Positions 18,225-29,155 of a stretch of DNA of 64,000 bases are shown piece after piece. The stretch's first letter is position 1, and each line of letters opens with the position of its first letter. The position numbers were made by a program, and so were the translations under genes. The DNA comes from CAVZCC01 sp963773765. Its GTDB lineage: Bacteria > Actinomycetota > Acidimicrobiia > Acidimicrobiales > Microtrichaceae. The notes below the pieces were generated by a model. The model made no database searches. It saw only the letters and a program-made list of their open reading frames with translations, and was not told where the DNA came from. Location: assembly GCA_963773765.1 (NCBI GenBank), contig CAVZCC010000001.1, positions 1,550,001 through 1,614,000 of the forward strand, given 5' to 3'.

Positions 18225-19124
18225 CTACGGGGCGTCCAGGCGGGCCGTGATCCAGTCGGCCACCACGGCCAGCGCCCGGTCGGACTCGGGGACCATGCCC
18301 GCGAACATGTGCCACACGTGGACCATGCCGGGAGCCACCCACAGCTCCACCTGGGTGCCGGCCGCCGTCGCCCGGTCCGCCAACGCGACGGCGTCGTCCC
18401 GAAGCGTCTCCACCTCGCCGACGTGGATGAGCAACGGGGGCAGGCCGGCCAGGTCCGTGTACACCGGTGACGCCAACGGCAGGGTGGCGTCCTGACCGTC
18501 GAGGTAGGCCGCGGCCGACGGCCCCAGCGAGGCCCGCGAGCACATCGGGTCACGACCGTCCTCGGAGTCGTACGAGGCGCCGGTCATGGCCAGGTCCGTC
18601 CACGGTGACAGCAGCACCGCCCCGGCCGGGAGCGCGCCGCCGTCGTCGCGCTGGGCCACCAGCAGGGCGGCGGCCAGGCCGCCGCCGGCCGAGTCGCCGC
18701 TCACCACCACCGAGGTCGGGTCGACCCCGCCGTCCCCGGTCAGCCACCCGAACGCGGCCCGGGCATCGTCCAGTGCGGCGGGGAACGGGTGCTCCGGGGC
18801 CAGGCGGTAGTCGACCATCAGGACGGTGGCCCCGGTGGCCCGGGTCAGGGCGCCGGCGAAGGTGCGGTGGGTGCCGACGCTGCCGGAGGTGTACCCGCCT
18901 CCGTGCAGGTGCATCACCACGCGGGCGGGATCGGCGCCCTCGGTCGCCACCCGCTCGCACGGCACGCCCGCCGCCGACACCACCTCGACGGTGAGGTCCG
19001 GGGCGGGCGGCGTGACGACCGCCTCCAGCAGGGCCCGGCGCTCCTGCACCGACCGGTTCCCGTCGGCCATCCCGGCGGCCCTGATCATGGCCACGACATC
19101 GTCGAGTTCCCGTCCCACCTGCAC
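18225..19124 (-). CDS. HSL-family alpha/beta hydrolase (esterase/lipase)
   Basis: A 299-residue cytoplasmic esterase of the hormone-sensitive-lipase family. The oxyanion motif is HLHGGGYTSGS, the nucleophile elbow is GDSAGGG, the acid lies in HVGEVETLRDD, and the base His lies in APGMVHVWHMFAG. Actinobacterial relatives (LipH/LipN-like) cleave short-chain acyl esters. The start is ATG 19124. The region upstream, shared with a divergent lipoprotein gene, contains two palindromic sites. Confidence 0.85.
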   Translation of the reverse strand: MQVGRELDDVVAMIRAAGMADGNRSVQERRALLEAVVTPPAPDLTVEVVSAAGVPCERVATEGADPARVVMHLHGGGYTSGSVGTHRTFAGALTRATGATVLMVDYRLAPEHPFPAALDDARAAFGWLTGDGGVDPTSVVVSGDSAGGGLAAALLVAQRDDGGALPAGAVLLSPWTDLAMTGASYDSEDGRDPMCSRASLGPSAAAYLDGQDATLPLASPVYTDLAGLPPLLIHVGEVETLRDDAVALADRATAAGTQVELWVAPGMVHVWHMFAGMVPESDRALAVVADWITARLDAP

Positions 19125-19147
19125 GCCCCCTGGCTGGTCCCTGTGCC

Positions 19148-19176
19148 GACCGGCCGGTCCTCGGACCGACCGGTCC
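19148..19176. promoter_or_regulatory. Tandem palindromic operator-like sites between divergent genes
   Basis: A perfect 12-bp palindrome GACCGGCCGGTC lies at 19148-19159. A 14-bp near-palindrome GGACCGACCGGTCC (one mismatched pair) follows at 19163-19176. They sit between the starts of the esterase (19124, minus) and the lipoprotein (19292, plus). Spacing of about one and a half helical turns between centres suggests binding of a dimeric repressor such as TetR; no regulator is adjacent. Confidence 0.35.
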
Positions 19177-19291
19177 GGAGTCTGGCACCGACCCCGCCCC
19201 CGGCGCGGGCCCGGGAGGAATTCCGGGGGGTCGTCGATACCGTGACCTTCGGTCTGTGAGCACCCCCAGCCCGGGCGAACGAGGAGCCAGC

Positions 19292-19888
19292 ATGACGTCG
19301 TCCACCACCCACCCCAAGCGGGACACCGCGCTCAAGGCCGCGGCCGCCACCATCGGCATGGCGGGCCTCCTGGCCGGCTGCGGAGGCTCCGAGAAGGACA
19401 ACGGCACCGCCACTGCGGCCAAGGCCTCCGAGACCACGACCACCACGGCGGCCGCCACCACGGCAGCACCCGCGACCACCGCTCCCGCCACCACTGCGGC
19501 GGCGGCCGGGGCCCCGGTGGCCGCGCCGGCCGGTGCGTCGCAGCTCCAGAACGCGTCGGCCAACGGCGCCACCTACTGGCGGTACTCCATCACCGGGACC
19601 ACGGCGGCGCAGGTGGTCTCGGACTACCAGAGCGAGCTGCAGGCCGCCGGGTACACCGTCGCCGACCAGGGCAGCGGCGGTGGCGGCTGGGGCAAGTGGG
19701 GCGGCTCCGGCGCCGGGCTGACGGGCCAGAACGGTGGCACCTACGTGGCGGTGCAGGCCGGCGGCCAGAGCGGTGCCCCGGTGTACTTCGAGGTGTGCTC
19801 CGGGCCCAGCGCCCAGTCCGTGCAGGACTGCGAGAACGTCTCCGAGGGCCCGGACGACGACAACGACTCCAACTCCAGCTCCAGCTGA
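19292..19888 (+). CDS. Hypothetical lipoprotein with Thr/Ala-rich linker
   Basis: A 198-residue predicted lipoprotein. The lipobox GLLAGC gives Cys30, then an acidic segment, a Thr/Ala-rich linker (about 45-80), a small globular domain (about 85-180) containing YWRYSITGTTAAQVVSDYQ, and an acidic Asp/Ser tail. I do not recognise the domain. The phrase ASANGATY loosely resembles the threonine flavinylation site of FMN-binding proteins, and the next gene is apbE. The ATG at 19292 follows GAGGAG; an upstream in-frame GTG at 19256 lacks a ribosome site. The stop is one base before apbE. Confidence 0.6.
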   Translation: MTSSTTHPKRDTALKAAAATIGMAGLLAGCGGSEKDNGTATAAKASETTTTTAAATTAAPATTAPATTAAAAGAPVAAPAGASQLQNASANGATYWRYSITGTTAAQVVSDYQSELQAAGYTVADQGSGGGGWGKWGGSGAGLTGQNGGTYVAVQAGGQSGAPVYFEVCSGPSAQSVQDCENVSEGPDDDNDSNSSSS

Positions 19889-19889
19889 C

Positions 19890-20858
19890 ATGTCGCTGCT
19901 GATCGGACCCGCCGGGGCGGCGCAGGCCGCCGGCCCTCGGCACGAGACCCGGTTCCGGGCCATGGGCACGGACTGCCACGTGGTGGTCCTCGGCGGGACC
20001 GTGGACCACGTCCAGGCCGCACAGGACGAGGTGTGGCGACTGGAATCGCTCTGGTCCCGGTTCCTGCCGACCAGCGACGTGGGCCGCCTCAACGCCGCCG
20101 GCGGGGAGCCGGTGCGCGTGGAGCCGGACACCCGCCTGCTGCTGGAGCGTGCCGTGGAGGCCCGCACCCGCACCAACGGCTGGTTCGACCCGTTCATGGC
20201 CCGCCAGATGGTGGAGCACGGCTACGACCGGGACTTCGGGGAGCTCCCTCCGGCCCGCCGGGCCGAGGACGTGGTCCCGACGCACCGCCCGGCCATGGGC
20301 GAACCCCTCCGGGAGCCGGCGCCCCTCGCCGTGGCGCGGGCCGAGGACGACGGGTGCACACCGATCCGGCTGCTGGACGGGGTCGCGTTCGACCCCGGCG
20401 GCATCGGCAAGGGCCTGGCCGCGGACCTGGTCGCCGGGTTCCTGGCCGCCCAGGGCGTGCACGGTGTCCTGGTCAACCTGGGTGGCGACCTCCGGGTGCT
20501 GGGCGACCCGCCGGAGGGCGGGTGGAGCATCCGGGTGGACCATCCCTTCGACGCCACCCTCCCGCCGGTGGCCACCGTGCGCCTCTGCGAGGCCGGCCTG
20601 TGCACCAGCTCGCCGCTCAAGCGCCGGTGGCGGGCACCGGACGGCACACCGGCACACCACGTGCTGGACCCGCGCACCGGTCGACCCGCCACGATCGAGG
20701 TGGCCTCGGTGACGGTCACCGCCCCCGCCGCGTGGCTGGCGGAGACGTTGACCACCGCCGTGATGCTGTCCGGGCCGACCTTCGGCGCCGCACTGCTCCG
20801 CCGGGCCGGGGCCGAGGCCCTGGTGGTGGGCCTCGACGGCACCTGCTCCCAGCTCTGA
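19890..20858 (+). CDS. apbE: FAD:protein FMN transferase (ApbE family)
   Basis: A 322-residue enzyme that attaches FMN covalently to Thr/Ser of target proteins, using FAD and Mg. Family markers are ETRFRAMGTDCHVVV near the N-terminus, LESLWSRFLPTSDVGRLN, FDPGGIGKGLAADLV, VNLGGDLRVLG, and the metal/FAD motif HHVLDPRTGRPA. There is no signal peptide or lipobox, so it would act in the cytoplasm unless exported another way. It starts one base after the lipoprotein stop, suggesting co-translation and a possible enzyme-substrate pair. Confidence 0.88.
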   Translation: MSLLIGPAGAAQAAGPRHETRFRAMGTDCHVVVLGGTVDHVQAAQDEVWRLESLWSRFLPTSDVGRLNAAGGEPVRVEPDTRLLLERAVEARTRTNGWFDPFMARQMVEHGYDRDFGELPPARRAEDVVPTHRPAMGEPLREPAPLAVARAEDDGCTPIRLLDGVAFDPGGIGKGLAADLVAGFLAAQGVHGVLVNLGGDLRVLGDPPEGGWSIRVDHPFDATLPPVATVRLCEAGLCTSSPLKRRWRAPDGTPAHHVLDPRTGRPATIEVASVTVTAPAAWLAETLTTAVMLSGPTFGAALLRRAGAEALVVGLDGTCSQL

Positions 20859-20870
20859 CCCCGACCTCCG

Positions 20871-23271
<2,401 letters not shown>

Positions 23272-23307
23272 GGTGCATGCTGCTTTCACATCAAAGTTGA
23301 GTGATTG

Positions 23308-23327
23308 GGGAACAGATTACGGTTCCC
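23308..23327. promoter_or_regulatory. Inverted repeat in the lon / SDR divergent promoter region
   Basis: GGGAAC at 23308-23313 and GTTCCC at 23322-23327 form a 6-bp inverted repeat with an 8-base spacer. It sits in the comparatively AT-rich 128-bp gap between lon and the divergent SDR. It could be an operator for either gene. It does not match the HspR (HAIR) consensus. Confidence 0.3.
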
Positions 23328-23399
23328 GATCATTCCCGGGACGTCGCGCCGCTGCCGTTCTGAGCGTCCTACCGGGCAGATCTGGGCCAGAGTGTCGCC

Positions 23400-24194
23400 A
23401 TGGATGCGGATCTCGGGATCAACGGCCTGTTCGACGTGAGGGGCAAGGTGGCGGTGGTGACCGGCGGATCGCGGGGCATCGGGGCGATGATCGCCCGGGG
23501 CCTCGTGGCCAACGGCGTCCGGACCTACATCACGGCCCGCAAGGCGGAGGCGTGCGACGCCACCGCGGCGGAGCTGTCGGAGCTGGGCGAGTGCCACTCC
23601 ATCCCCGCCGACCTGTCCACCGAGGAGGGCCTGGCGACGTTCGTGACGGCGTTCGGGGAGCGGGAGGACCTGCTCCACATCCTGGTCAACAACGCCGGGG
23701 CGGCGTGGGGCGCTCCCCTCGGCGAGTTCCCGGCCAAGGGCTTCGACAAGGTCCTGGACATCAACGTGAAGGCACCGTTCATGCTGACCCAGGCGCTGCT
23801 CCCCCGCCTCCGGGCCGCGGCGTCGGCGGAGGACCCCGCCCGGGTGGTCATGATCGGCTCCATCGACGGGATACGGGTCCCGGTGGGCGACAACTTCTCC
23901 TACTCGGCGTCCAAGGCCGGTGTCCACATGCTGGCCCGCCACCTGGCCCACTTCGTGGTCGGGGACCACATCACGGTGAACACCATCGCACCCGGGCCGT
24001 TCGAATCGAAGATGATGGCCTACATGCTGGACGTCCCCGGAGGACGGGAGATGGTCGAGTCCGTCGTGCCGCGGGGCCGCATGGGCTCACCGGAGGACGT
24101 CGCCGGCACGGTCATCTTCCTGTGCAGCCGGGCCGGCGCCTTCCTGACCGGAGCGGTGCTCCCCCTCGACGGCGGCATCTCCACCCACGGGTGA
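23400..24194 (+). CDS. SDR-family oxidoreductase
   Basis: A 264-residue classical SDR with all hallmarks: VVTGGSRGIGAMIA for cofactor binding, LVNNAGAAWG, Ser in VMIGSIDG, and YSASKAG as the Y-x-x-x-K motif. The C-terminus ends FLTGAVLPLDGGISTHG. The opening LFDVRGKVAVVTGG and the overall shape match the RhlG/FabG-like group that reduces 3-oxoacyl thioesters or related ketones; the substrate is not determinable. ATG 23400. The convergent azlD gene ends three bases after its stop. Confidence 0.85.
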   Translation: MDADLGINGLFDVRGKVAVVTGGSRGIGAMIARGLVANGVRTYITARKAEACDATAAELSELGECHSIPADLSTEEGLATFVTAFGEREDLLHILVNNAGAAWGAPLGEFPAKGFDKVLDINVKAPFMLTQALLPRLRAAASAEDPARVVMIGSIDGIRVPVGDNFSYSASKAGVHMLARHLAHFVVGDHITVNTIAPGPFESKMMAYMLDVPGGREMVESVVPRGRMGSPEDVAGTVIFLCSRAGAFLTGAVLPLDGGISTHG

Positions 24195-24197
24195 CGG

Positions 24198-24509
24198 TCA
24201 GAGCCGCTCGAACAGGAACAGCGCCCCCATCCCCACCACCAGCGTGAGGGCCACGTTGCGGGTGCGCCACGCCACCAGCGCGGCCAGGACGCCGGCCGGG
24301 AACCGGGCCTGGGCCAGGTCGAAGGCACCGTCGGGCCGCACGAGCGCCGGCAGCACCAGGGAGGCCAGCGCGGCGGGAGGGATCTGTCGCAGCAGGCGGC
24401 GGACCCGGGCCGGGATGCGGACCAGGCGGTGCGCCATGGCCAGGAACGACGCCCGCATCGCGAACGTCCCGGCACCCGACAGCAGGATGGTCGCCCAGGC
24501 GGTGTTCAC
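24198..24509 (-). CDS. azlD: AzlD-family branched-chain amino acid exporter subunit
   Basis: A 103-residue membrane protein, the small partner of AzlC. It shows several hydrophobic helices, with FAMRASFLAMAHRL in the first and VLPALVRPDGAFDLA between helices. It works with AzlC to export branched-chain amino acids. GTG 24509 overlaps the azlC stop by four bases (GTGA), showing translational coupling; the overlap decides this start over longer frames. Confidence 0.85.
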   Translation of the reverse strand: MNTAWATILLSGAGTFAMRASFLAMAHRLVRIPARVRRLLRQIPPAALASLVLPALVRPDGAFDLAQARFPAGVLAALVAWRTRNVALTLVVGMGALFLFERL

Positions 24510-25270
24510 GACGGCTCGCCGCCATCGGTGGGCACCGGGCCCGGCGGGACCGGCGAGTCGGTGTCCACCATGGCCCCGGCCAGGATCCCGCAGACCGCTC
24601 CGACGATGACGGACAACGGGCCCGCGCCCAGTTCCGCAGCCACCACCGCGCCTCCACCGCCGGCGGCGGCGGCCACGAGCGACGGACGGTTGTGGATGGT
24701 CGGGATCAGGAGCACCAGGAACACCAGGGGCACCGCGAAGTCCAGGTTGATGTCCTCCGGCAGGGCACGACCCACCAGTGCCCCCAGCACGGTGCAGATC
24801 TGCCACACCACCCACAGCAGGAGCCCGGCTCCCACGTAGAAGGCGAACCGCCGCCGGCGCGTGTCCGGTGCTCCGTCGGCGGCGTCCTCCCCCATCCAGT
24901 CGGAGATGGACACGGCGTAGGCCTGGTCGGTGAGCAGGTAGGCCACCCCCAGGCGGCGGCCGAGCCGCTCGCGGGAGAAGTACGGCGCCAGGGACGCCGA
25001 GTACAACAGCATGCGGAGGTTGATGGTGCACGCGGTCAGGACCGCCACCAGCGCGGAGCCGCCGTCGGAGAGCACGTTGATGGCCGCCAGCTGCGACGCC
25101 CCTGCGAACACGATGGTGGAGAACCCGATGGCCACCGCGGTGCCCAGCCCGTTGGCGGCCGGCGTCGCCCCGGCCACGAAGCCGAAGGGCGCCACTCCGA
25201 TCATCATGGGGGCGACGGCCAGGGCCCCGGCGCGGAGGTCGGCGGTCGGCAGGGGGCGCATGGCCCCCAT
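24506..25270 (-). CDS. azlC: AzlC-family branched-chain amino acid exporter subunit
   Basis: A 254-residue inner-membrane protein with about six to eight hydrophobic segments. Family motifs are VAPFGFVAGATPAANGLG near the N-terminus, STIVFAGASQLAAINVL, and INLRMLLYSASLAPYF followed by YLLTDQAYAVS. With AzlD it forms an exporter for branched-chain amino acids and analogues such as azaleucine. Start ATG 25270, or ATG 25261 (MRPLPTADLR), which is closer to homologues. It ends in a four-base overlap with azlD and follows the hybrid kinase gene by five bases. Confidence 0.88.
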   Translation of the reverse strand: MGAMRPLPTADLRAGALAVAPMMIGVAPFGFVAGATPAANGLGTAVAIGFSTIVFAGASQLAAINVLSDGGSALVAVLTACTINLRMLLYSASLAPYFSRERLGRRLGVAYLLTDQAYAVSISDWMGEDAADGAPDTRRRRFAFYVGAGLLLWVVWQICTVLGALVGRALPEDINLDFAVPLVFLVLLIPTIHNRPSLVAAAAGGGGAVVAAELGAGPLSVIVGAVCGILAGAMVDTDSPVPPGPVPTDGGEPS

Positions 25271-25275
25271 CTTCG

Positions 25276-27576
25276 TCAGCCGGCGGGGTCGGGGGCGACC
25301 TGGTTGTGGAACGCGGCGTCCCGCAGGGCGGCGTCGACCACCTCCAGCTCCAGGGGCTTGGCCAGGACGACCAGGCCGACGGTGTCGTCGCCCAGGAGGT
25401 CCGCTCCGTACCCCGTCATCAACACCACCGGGAGGTCCGGCAGCTGCTCGCGCAGCGCGGACGCCAACGCCGGGCCGCTCATGACGGGCATCACCACGTC
25501 CACCAGGGCCACGTCGACGGCGGCCACGTCGGGGCGACCGGGGTCGCGCACCCTGGCCAGGGCCTCGGCGCCGGAGGTCGCCACCGCCACCTCGTGGCCC
25601 GCCGACTCCAGCATCCGCGCCGCGGAGCGGAGGGCGTGGACGTCGTCGTCCACCACCAGCACCCGCAGGCCACCATCGGGCGGTCGGACCGCGGGCGGGT
25701 CACCGGGACCTCCCACCGGCATGACCGCCGGGAGGCGCACCAGCACCTCGGTCCCTCCGCCGGCAGTGGGGCCGAGGTCGACCGACCCACCGTGGTCGGC
25801 CACCACCCCGTGCACGATCGACAGCCCCAGGCCGGATCCCAGTGAGTCCTCCTTGGTGGTGAAGAACGGCTCGAAGGCCCGGTCCCGGGCCTCGGGGGCC
25901 AGGCCGGACCCGTCATCGCTGACGGCGATCTCCACCCACTGCGAGCGGTCGAAGTGCTCGAAGCGGGAGACCCGGACCCACACCACGGACGCCCCCGCCT
26001 CCGAGGCGTTGAGGACCAGGTTGATGAGCGCCTGCTCCACCTGGTCGCGGTCCACCATGACCGGGCAGGGCTCCATCGCCACGTCCAGGCGGAGCGACGT
26101 CCGCGGGCCGAGGGCACCGGACATCATCGTCGCCACGTCCCGGACGACCGCACCCAGGTCGCACGAGACAGGCTCGGTCAGGCGGCGCCGCCCGAACAGC
26201 ATCAGCCGCCGGGTGAGCGACGAACCCCGGCGCACCGCGGCCTCGATCTCGTCCAGGTCACCCACGCTGGCCGGCTCGGTGACGGAGCGTCGCAGGACGG
26301 CGGTGTAGTTCCCGATCACGCCCAGCAGGTTGTTGATGTCGTGGGCGACGCCGCCGGCCAGGCGGCTCAGTGAATCCAGCCGGTCGGCCCGCTCCTCGCC
26401 ACGACGGACGGCCTCGGCCGAGCGTCGGGCCTCGATCTCCCGTGCCAGGTCCAGGCGGGCCGCCTGCGCGGCGCGGAGTTCGGTCACATCGCGGGCCAGG
26501 ACCAGGACCTCGTCGTCGTCCATCGGGCTGACCCTGCCCTCGAAGGTCAGGACCACGCCGCCGATGTCCAGTCCGTACTCCAGCGTCACGACCGACCCCG
26601 TTGCCCGCGCCTCCGCCATGGCCGATGCCACCCGCTCCGCGACCGGCTGCGGCAGCACGTCCCACATGGACCGGCCGAGGAATGCCTCCGGGGACCGGAC
26701 CAGGAGGTCGGCGTCACCGTGGTAGCCCAGGAACCGCCCGTCGGCGTCGAGGTGGAACAGGAGGTCGGGCACGGCGTCGATGAGGGCGGCGTGGGTCGCC
26801 TCGGATGCGGCCAGGCGCCTCCGCTCGTCCTCCAGTTCGGTGACGTCGGAGATCATGTCGATGCTGCCCAGGTACTCGCCGGTGGGGCCGATCATGGGCG
26901 TGCTGGACACCCGGGCGCGGACGGTGTGGCCGTCCCGGTGCCGCAGCGGGAACTCGAACTGCTCGCTGATGCCCAGCTGGCGGCGTTCGAACCGGTCCAG
27001 GGCGGCCAGCTGGTCGCCGTAGGCCACGAAGTCGGCGGCGGACCGGCCCACCATCTGCTCCGGCGTGTAGCCGAGCATGGCGGCCATGCGGCCGGTCACG
27101 AAGGTGGTGAGTCCGGTGGCGTCGGTGGTCCACACCCCCTCCGCGGCCATCTCCACCACCTGGCGGTACCGGTCGTCGCGCTCCATCAGGGCCCGTTCGT
27201 GCTCGGCCCGCCCGGTCAGGTCGCGGACGGTGACCACCATCCCGGCGATCTCGGGGTCCTCCAGGCAGTTCTCCGTCACCAGCTCCACCGACCGCCACCC
27301 ACCCGACGCGTCGCGGGCCCGCAGGGCGAGGGGTTCCATGCGCCCCTGCTTCTCCGACGAGGACGTCAGCGCCTCGATGGCCAGCAGGACGTCGTCCGGG
27401 TGCACCAGGTCCAGGGCGTTCATGCCGATGGCCTCGTCCACGGTGAATCCGAAGGAGGCCGGGGTGGACGGTCCGGCCAGGGTGATCACGCCGGAGCGGT
27501 CGACCACCAGGACCAGGTCCGCCACCCGGGCCAGCGCGTGCAGGAGGCGGCGGTCGTCGGCGCGCTCGGCGGTCAT
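25276..27576 (-). CDS. PAS-containing hybrid histidine kinase / response regulator
   Basis: A 766-residue soluble sensor with three PAS domains (about 10-120, 130-250, 260-370) and a short coiled linker. A HisKA domain has phosphoacceptor His412 in GGVAHDINNLLGV. An HATPase domain follows (N-box near 519, DDGSGLA, FFTTKEDSLGSGLGL), then a C-terminal receiver (about 637-755) with Asp693 in LVDVVMP and Lys740. No membrane span is seen, so it senses a cytoplasmic signal such as redox state or a ligand. ATG 27576 overlaps the stop of the upstream diguanylate cyclase (ATGA), so signalling outputs are produced together. No DNA-binding output domain is present. Confidence 0.88.
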   Translation of the reverse strand: MTAERADDRRLLHALARVADLVLVVDRSGVITLAGPSTPASFGFTVDEAIGMNALDLVHPDDVLLAIEALTSSSEKQGRMEPLALRARDASGGWRSVELVTENCLEDPEIAGMVVTVRDLTGRAEHERALMERDDRYRQVVEMAAEGVWTTDATGLTTFVTGRMAAMLGYTPEQMVGRSAADFVAYGDQLAALDRFERRQLGISEQFEFPLRHRDGHTVRARVSSTPMIGPTGEYLGSIDMISDVTELEDERRRLAASEATHAALIDAVPDLLFHLDADGRFLGYHGDADLLVRSPEAFLGRSMWDVLPQPVAERVASAMAEARATGSVVTLEYGLDIGGVVLTFEGRVSPMDDDEVLVLARDVTELRAAQAARLDLAREIEARRSAEAVRRGEERADRLDSLSRLAGGVAHDINNLLGVIGNYTAVLRRSVTEPASVGDLDEIEAAVRRGSSLTRRLMLFGRRRLTEPVSCDLGAVVRDVATMMSGALGPRTSLRLDVAMEPCPVMVDRDQVEQALINLVLNASEAGASVVWVRVSRFEHFDRSQWVEIAVSDDGSGLAPEARDRAFEPFFTTKEDSLGSGLGLSIVHGVVADHGGSVDLGPTAGGGTEVLVRLPAVMPVGGPGDPPAVRPPDGGLRVLVVDDDVHALRSAARMLESAGHEVAVATSGAEALARVRDPGRPDVAAVDVALVDVVMPVMSGPALASALREQLPDLPVVLMTGYGADLLGDDTVGLVVLAKPLELEVVDAALRDAAFHNQVAPDPAG

Positions 27577-29006
27577 GACCGCTCCTGTCGGCCGATCGGT
27601 GACCGGATCAAGCCCGAGTGCCCTGCCGGAGGTGGGCCGTCGGCGGCCCGTTCCGCCCGTTCCCGGGTGGAGCGCTTGTCCTTGTACATGGCCAGGTCGG
27701 CCCGCTCCAGGACGTCGTCGGCGGTGCCGTTGGGGCCCACCGCGATGGCACCGACCGCCACCGACACCCCCTTCCACGGAGCGATGGCCCGGTCGACCGC
27801 ACCGCGGATCCGGGCCACCAGCGCTCCGGCGGTCTCCATCGGGGCGTCGAACACGATCACGAACTCGTCCCCGCCGATGCGAGCGGCCAGGTCGCCGTCA
27901 CGCACCTCGGCCACGATGGCCTGTGCGACCGTGCGCAGGACGACGTCGCCCTCCCGGTGGCCGTAGGTGTCGTTCAACTGCTTGAAGGCGTTGAGGTCCG
28001 CGAACAGCACCACCGGCCGGCCCGGTCCGTCACCGTCCATCATCCCGGTCAACTGCTCCAGCAGGGCGCTGCGGTTGAGCAACCGGGTCAGGGGGTCCAG
28101 CTTGGACTCCTCGTTGACGCGGCGCTCCTCGGCGCACCGCTGGATGGTGGCCAGCAGCGTCGAGCACATGAGGGCCACGATGTCGGCGTTGGCGTCGTCC
28201 CAGTCGGGTGACACCCCGTCGAAGCCCAACCGGACCACCCCGACGGCCTGGCTGCGGCGGTCCTGGGGCTCCAGGCCGATCTCCGCCACCACGCCGGTGC
28301 CCCCATGCCGGTGGTGCAGGACGTCACCGGCGTCGAGGTGGGTCAGCACGCAGGCCGAGGAGCGGATCGACGCCAGGCCCGCCACCGGAGCGAACGCGGA
28401 GCCGACCGGGAGCTCACGTCCGCCGGCGCCGGGTTGGTTCCAGGCCGCCCGGAGGATCATCGGCCCGCCGGCTCCGTCGGCGTCGGCCAGCTCCACGCTG
28501 CGGGCCCCCACCACGGCGCCGAGCCCGCCCAACAGGGAGTCCACCCATTCGTCGGCCTCGTACCAGTGCAGCGCGGCGCAGGTCACGTACACCGACTGGG
28601 CCAGCGCCTTGAGCTGCACCCGGCGCCGCTCGATGGCCACCTCGTCCTCCACCAGGCGCACGGCCAGCACCATCCAGGTCCCGGCCTCGTCGGTGTGTGT
28701 CATGGCCGTGACCCGGGTGTCCACGTAGGTCCGGTCCGCCCGCCGGAGCCGGAGCCGGGTGGCGATGTGGTAGCCGTCGGTCCGGTGGGCCTCGCCCAGG
28801 GCGCCGACGGCATGGTCCAGGTCGTCGGGGTGGACGTGGTCCGCGATCGGGGTCCCGACCATGGCCCCCTCGGGGTGGCCCAGCACCCGTGTCACCGCCC
28901 CGTTGGCCCACACGGCCCGCAGCTCGGGGTCCACCACCACCAACAGGTCGGGGGCGCGGTGGATGGCCAGGTCCTGGAGCCGGTCGGCGTCCGGAATGGG
29001 TTCCAC
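27573..29006 (-). CDS. PAS-GGDEF diguanylate cyclase
   Basis: A 477-residue soluble protein. It has an N-terminal PAS domain (about 10-125), a middle GAF-like region (about 140-290) with conserved VGVVRLGFDG, and a C-terminal GGDEF domain (about 305-450) starting DPLTRLLNRSALLEQL. The active site is intact (RIGGDEFVIVF) and is preceded five residues earlier by RDGD, a product-inhibition (I-site) RxxD. It should make cyclic-di-GMP. The start is GTG 29006. It is translated in overlap with the downstream hybrid kinase. Confidence 0.88.
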   Translation of the reverse strand: MEPIPDADRLQDLAIHRAPDLLVVVDPELRAVWANGAVTRVLGHPEGAMVGTPIADHVHPDDLDHAVGALGEAHRTDGYHIATRLRLRRADRTYVDTRVTAMTHTDEAGTWMVLAVRLVEDEVAIERRRVQLKALAQSVYVTCAALHWYEADEWVDSLLGGLGAVVGARSVELADADGAGGPMILRAAWNQPGAGGRELPVGSAFAPVAGLASIRSSACVLTHLDAGDVLHHRHGGTGVVAEIGLEPQDRRSQAVGVVRLGFDGVSPDWDDANADIVALMCSTLLATIQRCAEERRVNEESKLDPLTRLLNRSALLEQLTGMMDGDGPGRPVVLFADLNAFKQLNDTYGHREGDVVLRTVAQAIVAEVRDGDLAARIGGDEFVIVFDAPMETAGALVARIRGAVDRAIAPWKGVSVAVGAIAVGPNGTADDVLERADLAMYKDKRSTRERAERAADGPPPAGHSGLIRSPIGRQERS

Positions 29007-29063
29007 ACGCTCAGGCTACGGAGCAGGACCGCCGGACCCGCCCGGCCCCCGGAACCATCCCAT

Positions 29064-29079
29064 GGGTACATCTGTACCC
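29064..29079. promoter_or_regulatory. Perfect palindromic operator candidate upstream of the c-di-GMP/kinase pair
   Basis: GGGTACA and TGTACCC form a perfect 7-bp inverted repeat with a 2-base centre. It sits midway in the 149-bp gap between the divergent diguanylate cyclase (29006) and serine hydrolase (29156) genes. Size, symmetry and position suit a dimeric regulator acting on one or both genes. The regulator is not identified. Confidence 0.45.
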
Positions 29080-29155
29080 TTCTTGCCGATCCGGGCCCCG
29101 GGCGACCGGCGGTGCCCGGTGTGCGCCGGGGCCACCCCCGGTGGAGAATGCCCGG

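Noticed and set aside
23272..23399. HspR-type HAIR element upstream of lon
   Set aside because: Only one half-site-like ACTCAAC is present; the second half and the spacing do not match.
25276..27777. Longer start for the hybrid kinase at 27777
   Set aside because: The extra 67 residues are Gly/Arg-rich shadow sequence overlapping the GGDEF gene; ATG 27576 forms an ATGA overlap with the upstream stop.
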